A DNA stretch of 64,000 nucleotides from Trichobilharzia szidati (Eukaryota; Platyhelminthes; Trematoda; Strigeidida; Schistosomatidae), in contig OX235273.1 in NCBI GenBank assembly GCA_944472155.2, positions 107,716,582 to 107,780,581 on the forward strand, written 5' to 3'. Of the stretch, positions 30,301-45,300 are shown in pieces. Positions within the stretch are counted from its first letter, which is position 1. Every line of letters starts with the position of its first letter. A program made the position numbers and the translations under genes. The notes beneath the pieces were generated by a model that did not search any database, was not told where the DNA came from, and worked only from the letters and a program-made list of their open reading frames with translations.

Positions 30301-33300
30301 CAATATGAAGTAGTCGTTTACTGTGATCTCCATGGACATAGTCGACAACAACAAATGTTTATTTATGGATGTAAAGGTGAAACACCTGAACAACGTTATT
30401 GTTCACGTATTTTTCCGGCTATGTTGGGCAAAAATATACCTGAATTAGTGAGTGAAAAACAAGCAGTTTAAATTTCATAAAGAAAGTGATCAACTCAGGG
30501 GGGTTGAATAATTAATATTGTTTCTTTTTTATTAGAGACTGAATATTTAATCTCTGCAATTTCGGTGGATTGTATGATACCACATACTATTGATTGATTG
30601 ATTTCTTTGATTAGTTGAATAGCACTCACATAAGCCAGTATTTCATGTTAACCAACCAGATTGCAGTGATCTCTGAACGCCGGACATCGGTTTCGATCGT
30701 CTAGAGCTGAGTGCATCAATGGTGTACCCGATTTGACTTAGTTCAGATGTCAGAATCCGTTGAAATCATCCGAATTCCGCCTGGTTATGCCCTTGTGTGG
30801 ATTGCTAAATCTGAAAATTGAAATTTAATACAATTAAGGGTGAAATTTCAGCTCATTTTCCATTGTTTAGATACCATGAGTGAAAATTCTCTTGGGTTCT
30901 TGGTGGAACATAAGGCTTCAGACATCCCCTTTTCGTTCTATCCTCTGCTATCCTTTTCAGCTGCGGTCACGACTGCCCATAATCTCTCATCTCCTCATCG
31001 CCACGCAACCTCCACTATTTCACACACACCGACCGCACACTCAGCGCTTCCCATTGGGATTCCACTCGGGTGTGATGGCCAACATTGCGCGCAATGGCAC
31101 TCGACGGCCTCCTCAGTGTGTGCCCGATCGATCTCCACTTTCTCCTATATATATATTTTTGATCAGTCGCCTCTTGGTTGGTTTGTTGCCAACCAGAGTT
31201 TCTTGTCGCTAGCTTTTTTGGGCCGGCTGGCCGGTGTCTTGATCTTCAGTATGAAGCCACCACAGGAGGCAGCCGTTGATAAATTTTTTCGTGACTCACA
31301 CGCATTGAAAGTTTCTGACCCGTACAGAAGCATTAAATGACTGACTTCACATTTATGTTGAAAATCCGAATCTTGTTCTTTATGTTGACTGAGTGCAGAA
31401 GATTTCCATTTTGGTTTCATGTTCATGAAAGCGTATCTTTCTATTGATATTCTGGCCTGCTTGTTGTTGAAACGATGCTGGCTGCCTAGACAAGTGAACG
31501 AGGTAACCTCTGTCAAATATCTCCGTTGATAGTTACTGGTGCTGGTTGTTGTCACTTTTGCTGTTTGTTGGTTATCTTCATCACCTCCGTCCTCTCTATG
31601 TTCCCCTGCAGTCCTATCTTCGCCGCCAGCCTGTTCCGCTAGTTTGTTGGTTTTTGCCTGTAAGTCTTCGAGTTTGTGTGACATTAGACATAAGTCATCC
31701 GTATGAGAAATTCAGATCTTCTAGATTCCTATAATTAGTCCAGCGTATTCCTGTCTTCTCACTGCCAGTGTACAGTCTTCCGCATGGTCCAGTCCACTAC
31801 AATTAAGAATATCATCGATGATAATAGGGAGGTAGCCAGATTGTCTTACTCCTGTATTCACTTCGAACGTCTCTCTGAGTTTCCGTTGTGGATCACTTTA
31901 CACGTGGCATTGTCTACTGGATGATGTTTCGAACAAAATTCATTGTTCATAATCAATCCATATGATTATGAGCAATAAATTGTGCTGGAAACGTGGTCAT
32001 CAGTAAACATTACTGTATAACAACACTGTGAGACTTTATCAAAACAAAATTTACCCATAATGGAATTACACTCTACCACAGTTCACAAGTTTTTATTCTT
32101 ATATCAATGATAAGGTGGATTCCTACCGAAGATATTGGTTGAGGGTATGGCTAGATCACGAAATGACGTAGTTAGGAATCAGTGGCCATTGCATTCTGAC
32201 CCACGTAGCTGGTAGCCTGAAGGTCTCGGGTTCAGTTCCTGGTAGTTTTGTTTGGGGGTGCCAACTGGTGAAGAGTCCCACATCAAGACGAAACAGATGT
32301 TCAGTGTTCCCTGGTTTTCAATGATCTCTAATTGATTTTGATTGTTAACGAAATCTCAGGATTGAAAGGTATGCCCACCTGATGATTCCAAACAGAGCCG
32401 GACATCCATTCTGAGCCCCACTGTAACAATGATAATAATATTCAAAGGAGAACATTCGTTTTACATAAAATTATTAAGAATTGATTCTCTGTTTTCGTCC
32501 ATTAAACGTATTTCTAGTTTAACTTCGACAAGTGTAAATTCTCTGTTCAAAAAGAAAAAGAAGGGACTGGACGAATTGTGATGTGGAGGGAAGGGATTAT
32601 GAATAGTTATACCTTGGAGGTAAGTCATCGCTGAGTATTTTATTCAGAAATCAGAATCATGTTAATAATCATGTTAATTACATTGACGTAAATTGTTGTC
32701 TACAATTTTGGCCTGCAGACAGGTGTCACCACAAGATTGACCATAACATAAAACTTAAAACTAAACATTTTAATTATATTCATTTGAATTAATTTCATAT
32801 ACAGATTAACATTTATAATAACTTATATGATTCTTAGGCTGTTTATTAGCTACTGAAGTAAAACTGTGGAATTAGACAAGAAGAGCTTTTTTCAATCCCT
32901 TGGGCTTCAGGGCTTCAACATAACGCCTTTCCCTTGTCCTGTTCTCTGCGTTTCTCTTCAGCTGGCCCCACGACTGCACATTGTCACTCATCTCCTTAGC
33001 GCACATTCATTCTCTGTCACTTTCAGACCACCCAATCATCGTTTCCCAAACGGGTTCTACTCTAGTATTGGCCTGGTGTATGATGTCATTCGATAGTCTC
33101 TTCAGGGTCCATCCATTCCCACAGTAACTTCAGGGGGAAGTTGTATACACTGACGTATTTTTGATCTTCATTAGAACCATTCCCGCCATTGGTTGACATG
33201 TTTATTATTTTGTTTTTTTACTTTTATTTTAAATCAAGGCAACATTTTGTGGTACAGCTGGTAATGACCTGGAAGCAGGTTACCATTTCAATTCATTCGA

Positions 33301-36300
33301 TTTCGAAAAAATTGGATCACATTTCTGTGATACACTATTAGATTATATTGATCCCGATAATCAGAAGGTAAGCAAAATATGTATATTGTGTATTGTTAAT
33401 AAAGTAGGTGTTAAATAAATGGGGGATTATTGTTGTGTTTTATTTATATGGCTGTGGATAGTAAATTATGGTGTAAGTTTTAGCTATTCAAAGGATACTG
33501 TATCATTCTTTGGAGAAAAGAGAGGTGATAAAGACCCCTATCCAGCAGCAACAGCAACAACAACAACAGCAGAAAACAATCAGCATGAATGGGAAGTATC
33601 TGAAAGAAGCAACCTCCTTTACCTACCTACCTCCCTCCCTGAAAAGCATCGTTTCAAATACAGGCCGACAGAACTGATGAGGATATCAAAGCCAGGACCG
33701 CGAAAGCAAGGCAAGCCTTCATTTCTCTCAAGTCTGTGTGGAGGTCAACAGCATCACTCGGCATGAAAAATAAGATCCAGATTTTCAACTCTAATGTGAA
33801 GTCATTGCTACTTACTGTACGAATCAGAGACTTGGCGCCGCGTCATGAAAGCAACTTCGAACAAACTTTAGACCTTCATCAACAGCTGTCTTCGTTCAAT
33901 ACTCCGCTCAAGATCAGATGGCCGTCCAGAAAAGATCAGCAACAGGGATCTCTGGCAATGAGGGAACCAATCCAGCAGGAACCAATTGTGCAACAAATAT
34001 GCAGGAAGAAATGGAGGTGAATTGGCCATACTCTGAGAAGACAAACCGTTAATTGAGTGACATTCCACCCCAAGTCGTCACTCGATTGAAACCGAAATGG
34101 GAAACGGCGAGTTGCTTGTCAGTGCGAGGCTGACATGGAGGAGGTCAAGTGAAGAGGAGATGAAAGCATGTAGGCGGGCATGGAGGCAGGTGAAAACGTT
34201 GGTGGAGAACCGAGCGCAATGAAAATGTGTGGCTGAAGTCCTACGTTCCTCTAGAGATTAAAGGAAACAATATAATAATAAACATTCTTCAGAGTAACAA
34301 ATTATGTGTAACCATAGATACTGGGTTTGTGTCTCAGTAGGAACACCGACAGTCTCCAGTATGTGGGTAAATTCTACTGGTGAGTACGAAATAAGAAGTG
34401 ACATACCTCTTGTAGTTGACTACAAGATGCCACGTAACAACTAACAGTATGTTAAACTCAAAGCATTGTTGCAGCGTCCGTAGTCGTGGCTGACATGACA
34501 ACAGAAACCCAAACATTTTGGTACAATAAAGCGCAAAGCGGTAAATTCAAAATGATTGCAAGTGAATGAGAACTGATACGTGTTGTTCAATCGGTGACTT
34601 TACAGACTCTTTATCCTAGCGATAACGTTTTTGATATTTGAAACAATAGGTTCTAGAACCACATTTCAGTAAGAGCACCATTACTTACTTGGGTGTCGGT
34701 AAATCCATTTGATGAGTCGAAAATAAGTAGTGACTTGGGTTCTAGATTCCACTGTCATTCAACACAAAGCAAGTGAAAATGATATGAAATTATACAGTTG
34801 TACAGTGTTCAATATCCAAAGGTACAGTTGAACCAAAGATCCACAGTTTTTGCCTATTCAAGTACTTTTGATACTATCATTTTCTCAAAATCAAATCATT
34901 GAGAGATCTTCCATATGTGTGTATTTCTTTATATATTGATGTTCATATCAGCCAGCAATAAAAATATCTGTGTAATAATAAGGTATACGACACAATGTTT
35001 TCTTCATAATCATATCACCAGTTGTAACTACACATCTTCGAGACTTGATTTTTAAAGCTCTCTGTTTTTTATCCCATTTTGCACAAGTGTAGTATTAGGC
35101 TTTTTCAGATGTCCGGGATAGGCAGTGAGTCAGCTAACTTAATAAATCAAGCTTAAGTTATCAACCTCTTTACCCATAATTACATTAGATTTTCAAACTG
35201 TCATCTTATCCCATACATCCTATTGTATAGTTGTTTTTAATTGCATGTAGTGAGTGCTACAGCTAAACTATTCTCCAGATTTATTACCTTATTCAGGTCA
35301 ACTAATCAAGATTTTACTAGTTTTTTATGCTCAGCTAGTCTGATTGCACCTGTTCTACTACTTTGACGTGTGTATTTGACCTGACAATCATTGTAGGCAG
35401 GGTATTAGATAAACTAAATTGTTTTGTTTTAAAGGCTCCACAGGACTGATTCTTTAACTGGCAAAGCATGTTTCTAACTGAGTTTGTGGGTGGTTTGAAT
35501 GCCAGCCACTTTCATTCCTGCCTTGTTGAGAATACTCCGTAAGGTTTCCAAAGTCCCTTCTTTGTATGGAATTACTACTGATGATTTCAATTCCTCATTG
35601 TTGATGTTGTCTTTATCCTGCGTATGTTTGACATGCATATCGTCATTAATATTACTGTCAGGTCAAATACATAGGTCAGAGTATTAGAACAGGGCAGTCA
35701 AACTGACAGAGCATAAAAACCTAGCAAAATCTAGATTGGTTGACCCGAATAAGATAAGAAATCTAGAGAATAGTTCAGCTGTACCACTCACTGCATGCAA
35801 TTACACACAACACAACCATACAATAGGATGAGATAAGATGATAGTCTTAAAACCTAATGTATCAGGGTGGAGGGAGAGATTGATAACAGAAGCTTTATTT
35901 ATCAAACATGTGAAATAGGAATGATTCAACACCTGCTACCACTACAACGACAAATACGAAGGAATGAAGAAAACTATAAAACTCAACATTCGAAGTCGTG
36001 TGATTATAATTGATGATATGCTTATGAACAATATTGAGTTGTGTTCGAAGCTTCGTCATCCAGTAAATAATACTGTTTCACTGTGTGATTTATGGAATTA
36101 CATATTACCATAGTGCGCAAGTTTTACACATCAATAAAACTAAATATTACAATTCTAATTAGCAGACATGCAATTTATGCCATTAATTAATTGATTTGAA
36201 ACTTCAATATTTTCTCATAGTATTCTTGAATAGAAATATTTTAAAAAAACATGAGGTTCCCATGACAACATATGAAATATGTGTTATTTTACTTGATAAA

Positions 36301-39300
36301 ACATAAATCTCTTTGATGTCAATTCATTTTTGTCTACCTCTTTATGTCAAATTATTGAAAATGACCTGGTTTACATAGTTCTGAATAAGACTGGATCATA
36401 TTGACGGTATATTTATGCGTTGAAGTTTCTGTAGCAATTCGGTTAAGTTTTGGGGATTGCTAGCACCACGCCCCAACCCTCCCTCTTTCTCCGGGCTTGG
36501 GAACGACTAGAAAACTAGCGAGCTAGTTATTTAGGCGAGGTGACAGGACTCCAGGTGAACATAGACAAGACGGAGGTTATGAAAATAACCAACCAACCAA
36601 CAACAACAACAACAGCAGCAACATCCACCTCCAATCACCATCACCGGGAGAGATTTGAAAGAGCTTACTTCATTCACTTATCTAGGGAGCATTGTCTCAA
36701 CTACAGGAGGAACGGACGAGGATGTAAAATTGAGAATCAGGAAAGGCGAGAAACACATTCATCAACCTGAAACCAATCTGGAAATCTTCCTCACTCAGCC
36801 TGCATCAACAACGAAATTCGGATTTTCAATACAAACGTCAAGTCAATCAGTTCTTCTATACGGATCAGAAACTTGGCCGGTCACAAAGAATATTTCCAAC
36901 AGCCTGTTGCAGACCTTTATCAACATCTGTCTTCGTTCCATACTGAAGATCAGATGTCCGGAAAGAATCACCAACAAGAAACTATGGGAACAAACAAAAC
37001 AAGAACCAATCGCCCAACAAATATGCAGGCGAAAGTGGAGATAAATTGGACACTCACTGAGAAGGCCGCTGGGTGACATCGCGCATCAGGCCATTGCTCG
37101 AGTGGAACCCGAAAGGGAAGCAGTGAGTGGGACGTGCAGGGGTGACATGGAGGAGATCGTGTGAAGAAGAGTTGAAACAGTTTGGACTAACCTGGATGCA
37201 GGTGAAAAGTGCAGCAAAAGACAGAAGCAAGTGAAGACGTGCATTTGAAGCCCTATGTTCCACTAGGAACCCAAGGGAATAATAATAATAAATATTGACG
37301 GTATATTATTGACCTCATTAAGTTAGAGTTTGTTATAAAAACGACAGCTGAATGGTGCAATTATTTAATATTTTCAGATGGTTGATGTATCATTGAGTCA
37401 AATGGCTAGATCTCTGTTAACGTTGTCGACTATGTGTATGAATGTTCTGATGACCGATAATTTAAGAGGTTAACAGAAGATTTATTGGGTGACTAACACA
37501 GTAGAATTCATGATGCCCAATTCATCCCATTTGGAACTCATCAGCTGTACGTCCTTGTGTTTCGAATGAGTGACAGCGTTCCTGAGTAAAATCATGTTTA
37601 ATTTCAAGGTTTTGTCGAAGTGTCCATTCTAGGAGCCGAAATTTTTACAGAGACGGAGATTTTCAGTTTAATGGAAATCATATTAAACAGGAAACTCAAA
37701 AATTAATTGAAACAAATAACTGCTATTTGTTGCACAAACGATAGATCAGTAGGCCAATGGATAGCGTTATGGCATTTGGAACAATGTCACTGGGAATACC
37801 ATCCCTGACTGTAGGTGTATCTGTGGGGTGCGCTACTGACTAGATTTGTAAGTAGTATATAGATACATATTTAAATATGTATACCATCAGCAAGAATGTC
37901 GAATAGCTGAGAGATGGTTTCAGTGGTGAAGAGAAAAAAAATGAACGATTCTTGTGAAGTAACATAGAAAACATAAGAGAAAGGCAAAAAAGCAGAATAT
38001 AGAAAACATGTGCAAATTGTGACTTTAAAATATATGTTAGATATATTTTGCCTATATCTGTATATTGAGCAGATACTTTCGTGTTCCACCGTCGCTGAGG
38101 TACATTTAACTGACGAAATCAGCATCCTGGATTCCCATGTTAGCCACCATCAACCAAGTGAAGCCCAGCTGTTGATAGAGGTGTTTAAATTCCCAGGTGT
38201 AAAATGATCTGGCTTTTTGTTGAGTCAAGGTGTAGCGACAGAAGACAAGGACCAGGCAATAGATAGTTTGTTGAGGAAATCAAGAGATATTCATGTACAT
38301 TATTATTCGTTATTACAAGCAGAGAAACAGCTTCTTCTGATTGGTTGTTTTATCACTGAAAGTTATTCTGTCATCTCTTTGTGCCCATTTCTTTGAAGGT
38401 CAGACTATATATATCTGAGGTTCGTATCCGCCCACGTTAAGTCTGCTGTGATTGGTTGTTGAGTTGCTCTTTGTTCTTGTTTTTTTCTCATGACCAAGAT
38501 TTGGGACGTAAACATTGACGTCAACTGCTGTCTACCAATGTTGGCTAACAGACAGCTCTCACCACGAAGGGACTTCTTCCAGGAAGTTATGCGGAAAATT
38601 GAATATCATTAATGTATATAGCCATTCATATACTTTCGACTTTACTGAATGGGATCTATCATTCGGTATTTGTCATAGTAATAAAACAAAGGGTATACAT
38701 TCTATCTTATGTAGAATGTGAGAGTTGGATATACCCACATCTAAGAAAAATATACATAAATTATGGCATGAAGTCAATAGAGGTATCTACTGTGCTGTCG
38801 TACATTAGTGACATTTCGAATAACCCATGATGATTCATGGATTTTTAAGTGTTAGATTACAAGGATTTGATTGATTGCAAGTCAGTTAACGAGCTGACTA
38901 TCGCTCAGAGATGTAGTGAAAGCCACAGAGTGATGCACAGATATTTTCTTCCGTATTGAGACTCTCTAAAGCTGAAGTCGAAACTCAAGCCGGCAACTCT
39001 AGACAATGGGAACCCAAACAGAAACGACTTACGAACGCACAAACGACCTTGTTAAGGACAACTTCGACCAATCAGAAGGCTCCAAAAAAACGGCGCATAA
39101 TTGTAAAAAATCGTTTATATAAAAGTAAAGCAATGTTAAAAAATAGTTACAAAGGATAAAGTTCTTGTATATGTTGCAAAAAAGGCTCCCAGTTTCTCAT
39201 AGGAGTTTTTATACTCATGTTATACCAACTTCTGTACATAAACTCTTCCAGATAACTGTATATCATTGGATTTCTTGATCCGTTCACGAATCTAACCCTT

Positions 39301-42300
39301 TTTTTTAGGTGACTCCAGAAACTTTCGATGCAATTAGTATGAGTTCCATCCAAAGGATTGCGAAAACCGTCTGTGATTGACTGCATGATGAATATGCCCG
39401 AGATTCGACAATTGACCATAACTACTCCATTCGTCTGTGTGAATAGTGGTCCCGGGCAGCACTAATCGCTGGATAATAGGCAATAATACACCAGCAATGC
39501 GATTAGAAATCGCAGTAGAAGTGTAGAGCATCCATAATTACTTCTAGAAACAACAGAGTCACCTGATTGGTTTCTCAAGGTCGTTTGTGCGTTCGTAGGT
39601 CGTTTCGGTATGGGTTCCTATTGTTTAGAGTTGCCCTCAGGCCGTACGAGGCGAGCGCATTAACCACTGACACACTGGGACACAATCCAATGGTCAAATA
39701 AGTATATGTAACTGACTGACTCACTCACTGCAGGATGGATTTCTTAGATTTTTGGCGAAAAGTCATGAACAGTGGAATCCGCAAAGTCGAGTATGGGGAG
39801 AGATAATCGCCTGTGACAATGACTACTATTAGTGCCAAATATATCGAATTGGCGGAATTGAGAATTCATGACGCATTGATAATATCAATAATAATGACAG
39901 TTTCTTCAAGTAATTCCATTCAAGCATTTGATTATTTTTCACTGATTGAATAACTTTCAATTTAGATAGAATACATCCAACAGTATTTAAAGGATCGTGC
40001 TGTTTCATCGAAAAAGTTGAAACGAAGTGGATCTGCAGAAGATGATGATGATGATGGACTTACTTCAGATGATTCAATGAGTGACAGCAGGTTGGTAGAT
40101 ATCTTTTGTTTTGACCTTTTGTTAAAATTTAAAATAGGACATTTAGAAGACACATTTCGCGAGATGATATCGTCATTTCGTAGTTGCTTTATAATCAATC
40201 GCTTCACAACTAATATGGTCCACAATAATAAAATAAAATAAAACGCATAACAATTACTCAGTTATATAAAAAGAAAGGACATACTATGCTAATGACCAGT
40301 CAGTTTTAAATAGGTCAAGTACTCCATGGTAGGATAGACCATATCTTGAAAAGACAACTTGTGTACCAAAAATAGCTATCTTTATATCTACCTACCATTC
40401 AAGGGTGATCAAATTTTATGCAGTTGGCAGCTCAAAGACTTCGGTAAGCCATTAAGTGCAAATTCTACACCACATCTCTTTCCCTCACACCTCGAACATT
40501 TTTGATCCCTGTACCTACGATTACAGGAAGAAATTCTGTAGACTCTACTTCAAACTGTATCTACAGTGGTTAGGACTCTCGCCGACCATGCACATGGTCC
40601 GGGGTTCGATCCCCTGCCGGCGCACACCCGATATCTATGGTCAGCCTGAATTTGGGCTACCGATATCCATGCTGAAAATTCCACACTTGTACTGAAAATA
40701 CGGTGTGGAATCAAGCTGTAAATCAAAAAAAAAAAAAACTGTATCTACAAGTTCACCATGCTGTTGTGGTGACACTTATATAGGTAGAATCAATGGAATG
40801 TTCCAGTATCGTGGTCAAAAAAACATGTTCCAAAATGGTTATTAAAACATGTAGAAAATCCCAGTGCAATTAATCTCATTAGAAATCCAGCAATCCAGCA
40901 TCCATTGAAAAGCACTGATTAATGTCAGGTCACAAAATCAATATTAATGACTGTTTCACAATTATTTCATCGCACAACTTTAATTCAAATTTGGTTATTG
41001 AAGGTGATGGAAGCACTCACTTACATCCTAAACTGTGTGTATAAAAACCAATAGACTTCAACCTTCGCCTACCAAAGCATGTTACTTGACCTATTTAAAT
41101 ATGATTGGTCATTAATGTGTACTTTCGTCTAATATAACTGAGTAATTGTCGTGTGTTTTATTTTATTATTGTGAACCATGTTAGTTCCGAAGCTATTGAT
41201 TGTTAAGTAACTACGAGTTGACGTTATCATCTAGTGAAATTTGTCTTCTAAATGCCTTATTCAGATTTATGGAATGGACTAATTGTTCCGACTGTTTTTT
41301 TCCAAGTTTCCTAAAGAAATTTTGAGCGTGTTTTTAAATCTTGAAAAAGATAATAGAATCAGTATACACAGTGTACATATTCTTCGTTTTGACAGTTTGT
41401 AATGAAGATATCATTTCTTATACATCTGAATGTATTGGCTTCTTAGTGTGATGACTAAAACCCGAGTATTTTGTTCCGAAAGTGAGAAATCGATGAATGC
41501 GTCCTTTTGAATAGCTTACCAAACTTCCACAATTATTCAAACAATATCACAGAGTGGTTATATGTGTTATAGAATTTGTTGTATTATTGAAAGATAATAA
41601 AATATCAGAAATAAAATTAGGTCAACTCAACAATGCCGTCTAGTGGCTTTATAGTTCATTAGTCTCTCAGATACAAAATACTCATTGTACAATAATACTG
41701 ATTGACCAGGCATATTTTTTAAAGTTACTTAAGAATCATTAGGAATATTACCAACAAGATGGAATCAAAACGCTGTCTACAAATAAACAAACGAAAAAAA
41801 AACATTAAGCCAGTGGGACTCGATCCAATGGCCAGCCCACTAATTGCAACTTCTGCCAATTCATGGCATAGAGCGACCCCTAGTTTATGTCTTCGGCGAG
41901 TATTTGTCTTCCCACCTTACCTGCAACACCCTACTGGTCACGACTTCCCACTAGAGCCCCTGGTAACTACCTACCTGAATAGGGCCAATCACTAGTGAGC
42001 ATCTCATTGATATTTAAGTATTGGCTTGTAGGGATTTGATTGGTTCCAGGATTTTTATCATAAGCTGACATTAATTAGAGAACCATTGGAAAACCTGCAG
42101 GGAGTATTGGAAAGCTACTTCGTCCTAGTTTTGGATTCTTCAGATGTACGCGCCCATTGGGGTTCGAGCCTAGGACCTTTTGGTTACAAGGCGAGCTCGT
42201 AGACCATTGAGCCACTGGGACCCAGTCCAGTGGCCAGTCCATGAATTCCAACTTCTGCCAATTCATGACAAAGCGCGACCGCCAACCAATGTCATCGAAC

Positions 42301-45300
42301 TGCTGATGCTTCTAACCACACCTTTACTTAGCCATACTGAGAGATGTTCCCTAGTGAGCACGAAAAATCAAGTTCCTAGAGCAATGGCCGAAATAACTCG
42401 CTCCACCATAAGAGCAGTTGAATTGGTAGATACAATTGGAAATGGACAGTTTAGATACTTCATCTCTCAGTCGAGGTAGCACCATCGGTCGTGTAGAGAA
42501 TAAGACGTGTACTTTGCCAGCATTAAAAGTTCTTCGAACTGATTTTCTTAATTTCTTCGTAATCATTTCGCTTGGAATATCACCCTTGAATTGCAGTCGT
42601 ATATAAAGTAGCTTCTTGTTTACAGATATTGAGTAGTCCTTTTCCGCTTTCTTTGCCATGTGTTTCTTGATAAATTTATTGGGATAGCTATTTTCAATCA
42701 AGGTATCATATACAGTGCTTAATTCATCTTCGATTACTTCTTCTGAGCATATAGTTCTAACTCTGTGGCTGAGGGTCTTTACGAAATTTCTTTTGTACCT
42801 GATAGGAACGAAGCTGTGAAAATGTGTATATTCCCCTGTCCAAGTAATTTTTCTATGTAAATTTCTTCGTATGCTAACGTCTGGTTTTCTTGTAAGTAGG
42901 ACATCGAGGAAGGCAATTCTATTTTGGGGTTCCTCTTCGCTTCTTGTTTATTAAGTAGGGTGTATTGTCGGAGGCTATTTGCTGAACCTAAACATTCACG
43001 ACTTCTAATTAAGAATCTGCAAGATACGTCTGGGTGAGTGATAAGGTATGGAGTGTTATTCATTTATTAGATTCGTGAAGATTCAACTGATGTCAGTGTA
43101 AATTTTGTCATCTCCAAAAAGTCCTAAGGTATTGCGGAAAAGTTGATCAGTACGCCTTGGTTTGTGGTTCTGACCAATGTCATAACATATCTTGTGGTCA
43201 GTGAATTCCTCACAAACTCAACGCTTCGTCACTATTATCTGCGAAAACGACACTAATCATATCATTTCGTATGTCGCCTATACAGAATGAGTGTCATGTA
43301 AACTAGAGTTCAACTTGTTTAGCTCCTGAAGATGATCAGATGACCAGTCAGAAGAGACTAGCAACAGGAAACTTTGGCGGCGGACCTGTGAAGAAACACG
43401 GAGAAAAAGCTCCAGATATATAAGGCATACTCTCAGGAAACCTTCAAGGGATCTCACGATCCAAACCTTCTAATGGAATCTGAATAGTAATCGACAGGTT
43501 GTACGTGAGTCCGACCGTCAAAGGGAGACGATCATGTTTTAAGTAGGTGAAAACTTCTGGATAATCGTGGAGCCGGGTAAAAATGTTTGAATAGAATCAA
43601 GTGGAATGAAGAGGTGAGTTGTTGAGGCGTTATTTTTCACTCAGGACTTGACGAATGAATAATAATAATGGTAGATACTGAAAAATATTCTGATCAAGAA
43701 GGTAATTTGTAATTTCTCCATAACTTACGAGCATATTCAAACTATGTTTATTTCAATTTTCTTATATTAATGTTTTCTAGTGATACTGGTTCGGATAGTT
43801 CTAATTGTGATGAACTGCCTGCATATTATGCTTATCTTTTACAAAAAGTGAGTTATATATACGCATAATAGTTAGTCTGTAAAACTGTATAGACTAGTTG
43901 TATGGGTTTTATTTGAAAGATGACCCCCTGGAAATGCATTTCTATTTGTTTTTGCGAGTTGAGCACCGATTGATATCAGTTAGAGAACCATTGAAAATCA
44001 AGTACTACCAGACAAGTGTTTCATCCTAGTTTGGGAATCATCGACAGTACACACCCACTGGGTTTTGAACTCAGGAACTTTTGGTTACAAGGTAAGCTGG
44101 TTCATATACCATTCTGCCATCGGGACCCAATTCAATGGCCAGCCCATGAATTTTAACCTACCAATTTGTGATTTATCATGACCACCAACCAATCTAATCA
44201 GCGGTGAGACATGGTTCTCGAATTGGTAGCAATTCGTGATCAACTCGTAAAAACAACAACTAACCCTTACAAACCAAACTGTAGAAAGTTTTTATTTGTT
44301 ACTTATTTAGAGGTTGATGGAATATTCTGAGAAGGGTCCTCTAGAAATTTTAATGTGTAAATCAGTATCACACTTCATGATTTAGAGAGTATAGTTGTTC
44401 TCTGTAAAACAGGTACTGAATTTAACAGAATTTATCATAAAACCTCTGAAGATAAAAATTGTTGTGTGTTATTGAAATAAGTAGAAAACTTGGCCACTGT
44501 GGTAGAGTATAACTCCATTATACATAAGATTTTATTTTGATAAATCACACGGTGTTATACAGTAATATTAACTGATAACGTTTCGAGCATAAATTATTAC
44601 TGCTCGTAATCATATCAAGTCACTCACTCACACAACGTTTTCCTTCATTTATATGTATATGTATGGAATTGACCAGGTATTTGAATAAAATCAACATAAG
44701 ATATTGTACATTCAGAGATAATAATATGAGTGTTATTGATCAAATACAATCAGATGGGAAATGAGATGAGTGTTTTGTAGTCAAAATAAGTAAATTGTTA
44801 GAATGTTATGATGTACGTGAATTGAAGTAGAATTTTAAGATTATTTATTATCCTCCTCTGATTTGACTGACTGGAGGTAATAATATCTTCCATATCGCTA
44901 ATATTGGCGTTGAGACATTTCTGTTGCATTTGTTGGGTGTAGACTCAATGAACAGGGATTCAGTAATCAATTTCTCTTTACCTCCACCTACCTAGATTAC
45001 TTCTTAGAATTTTAACCCTCTCCCACCACCCTATTGTGTGATTGTGTACTAATGCATGCAGTGCGATTGCTAAGTTTTTTTCTAAATCACTTATCTTCGT
45101 GGGATCAATTATTCTAACCTTAACTAAATTCGTATTTTCTGATAATCTCACTACTCCTGATCTACAAGTTTGACTGACCTATGTAGTTGACCTCGCTCAC
45201 AATCATTGCAAGATATTTTGTAAATTGTATTATTTTTTGAAAATGGGTCGGCCGACAGAGTCCTTTAGCCTACAGAACTTTCTCTCTGAGTGAGTTTGTA

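Noticed and set aside
37380..37471. Possible exon starting ATGGTTGATG after TTTTCAG
   Set aside because: It lies between exons 9 and 10, whose peptides join naturally (DPDNQK to IEYIQQYL), and no donor restores phase before the stop.
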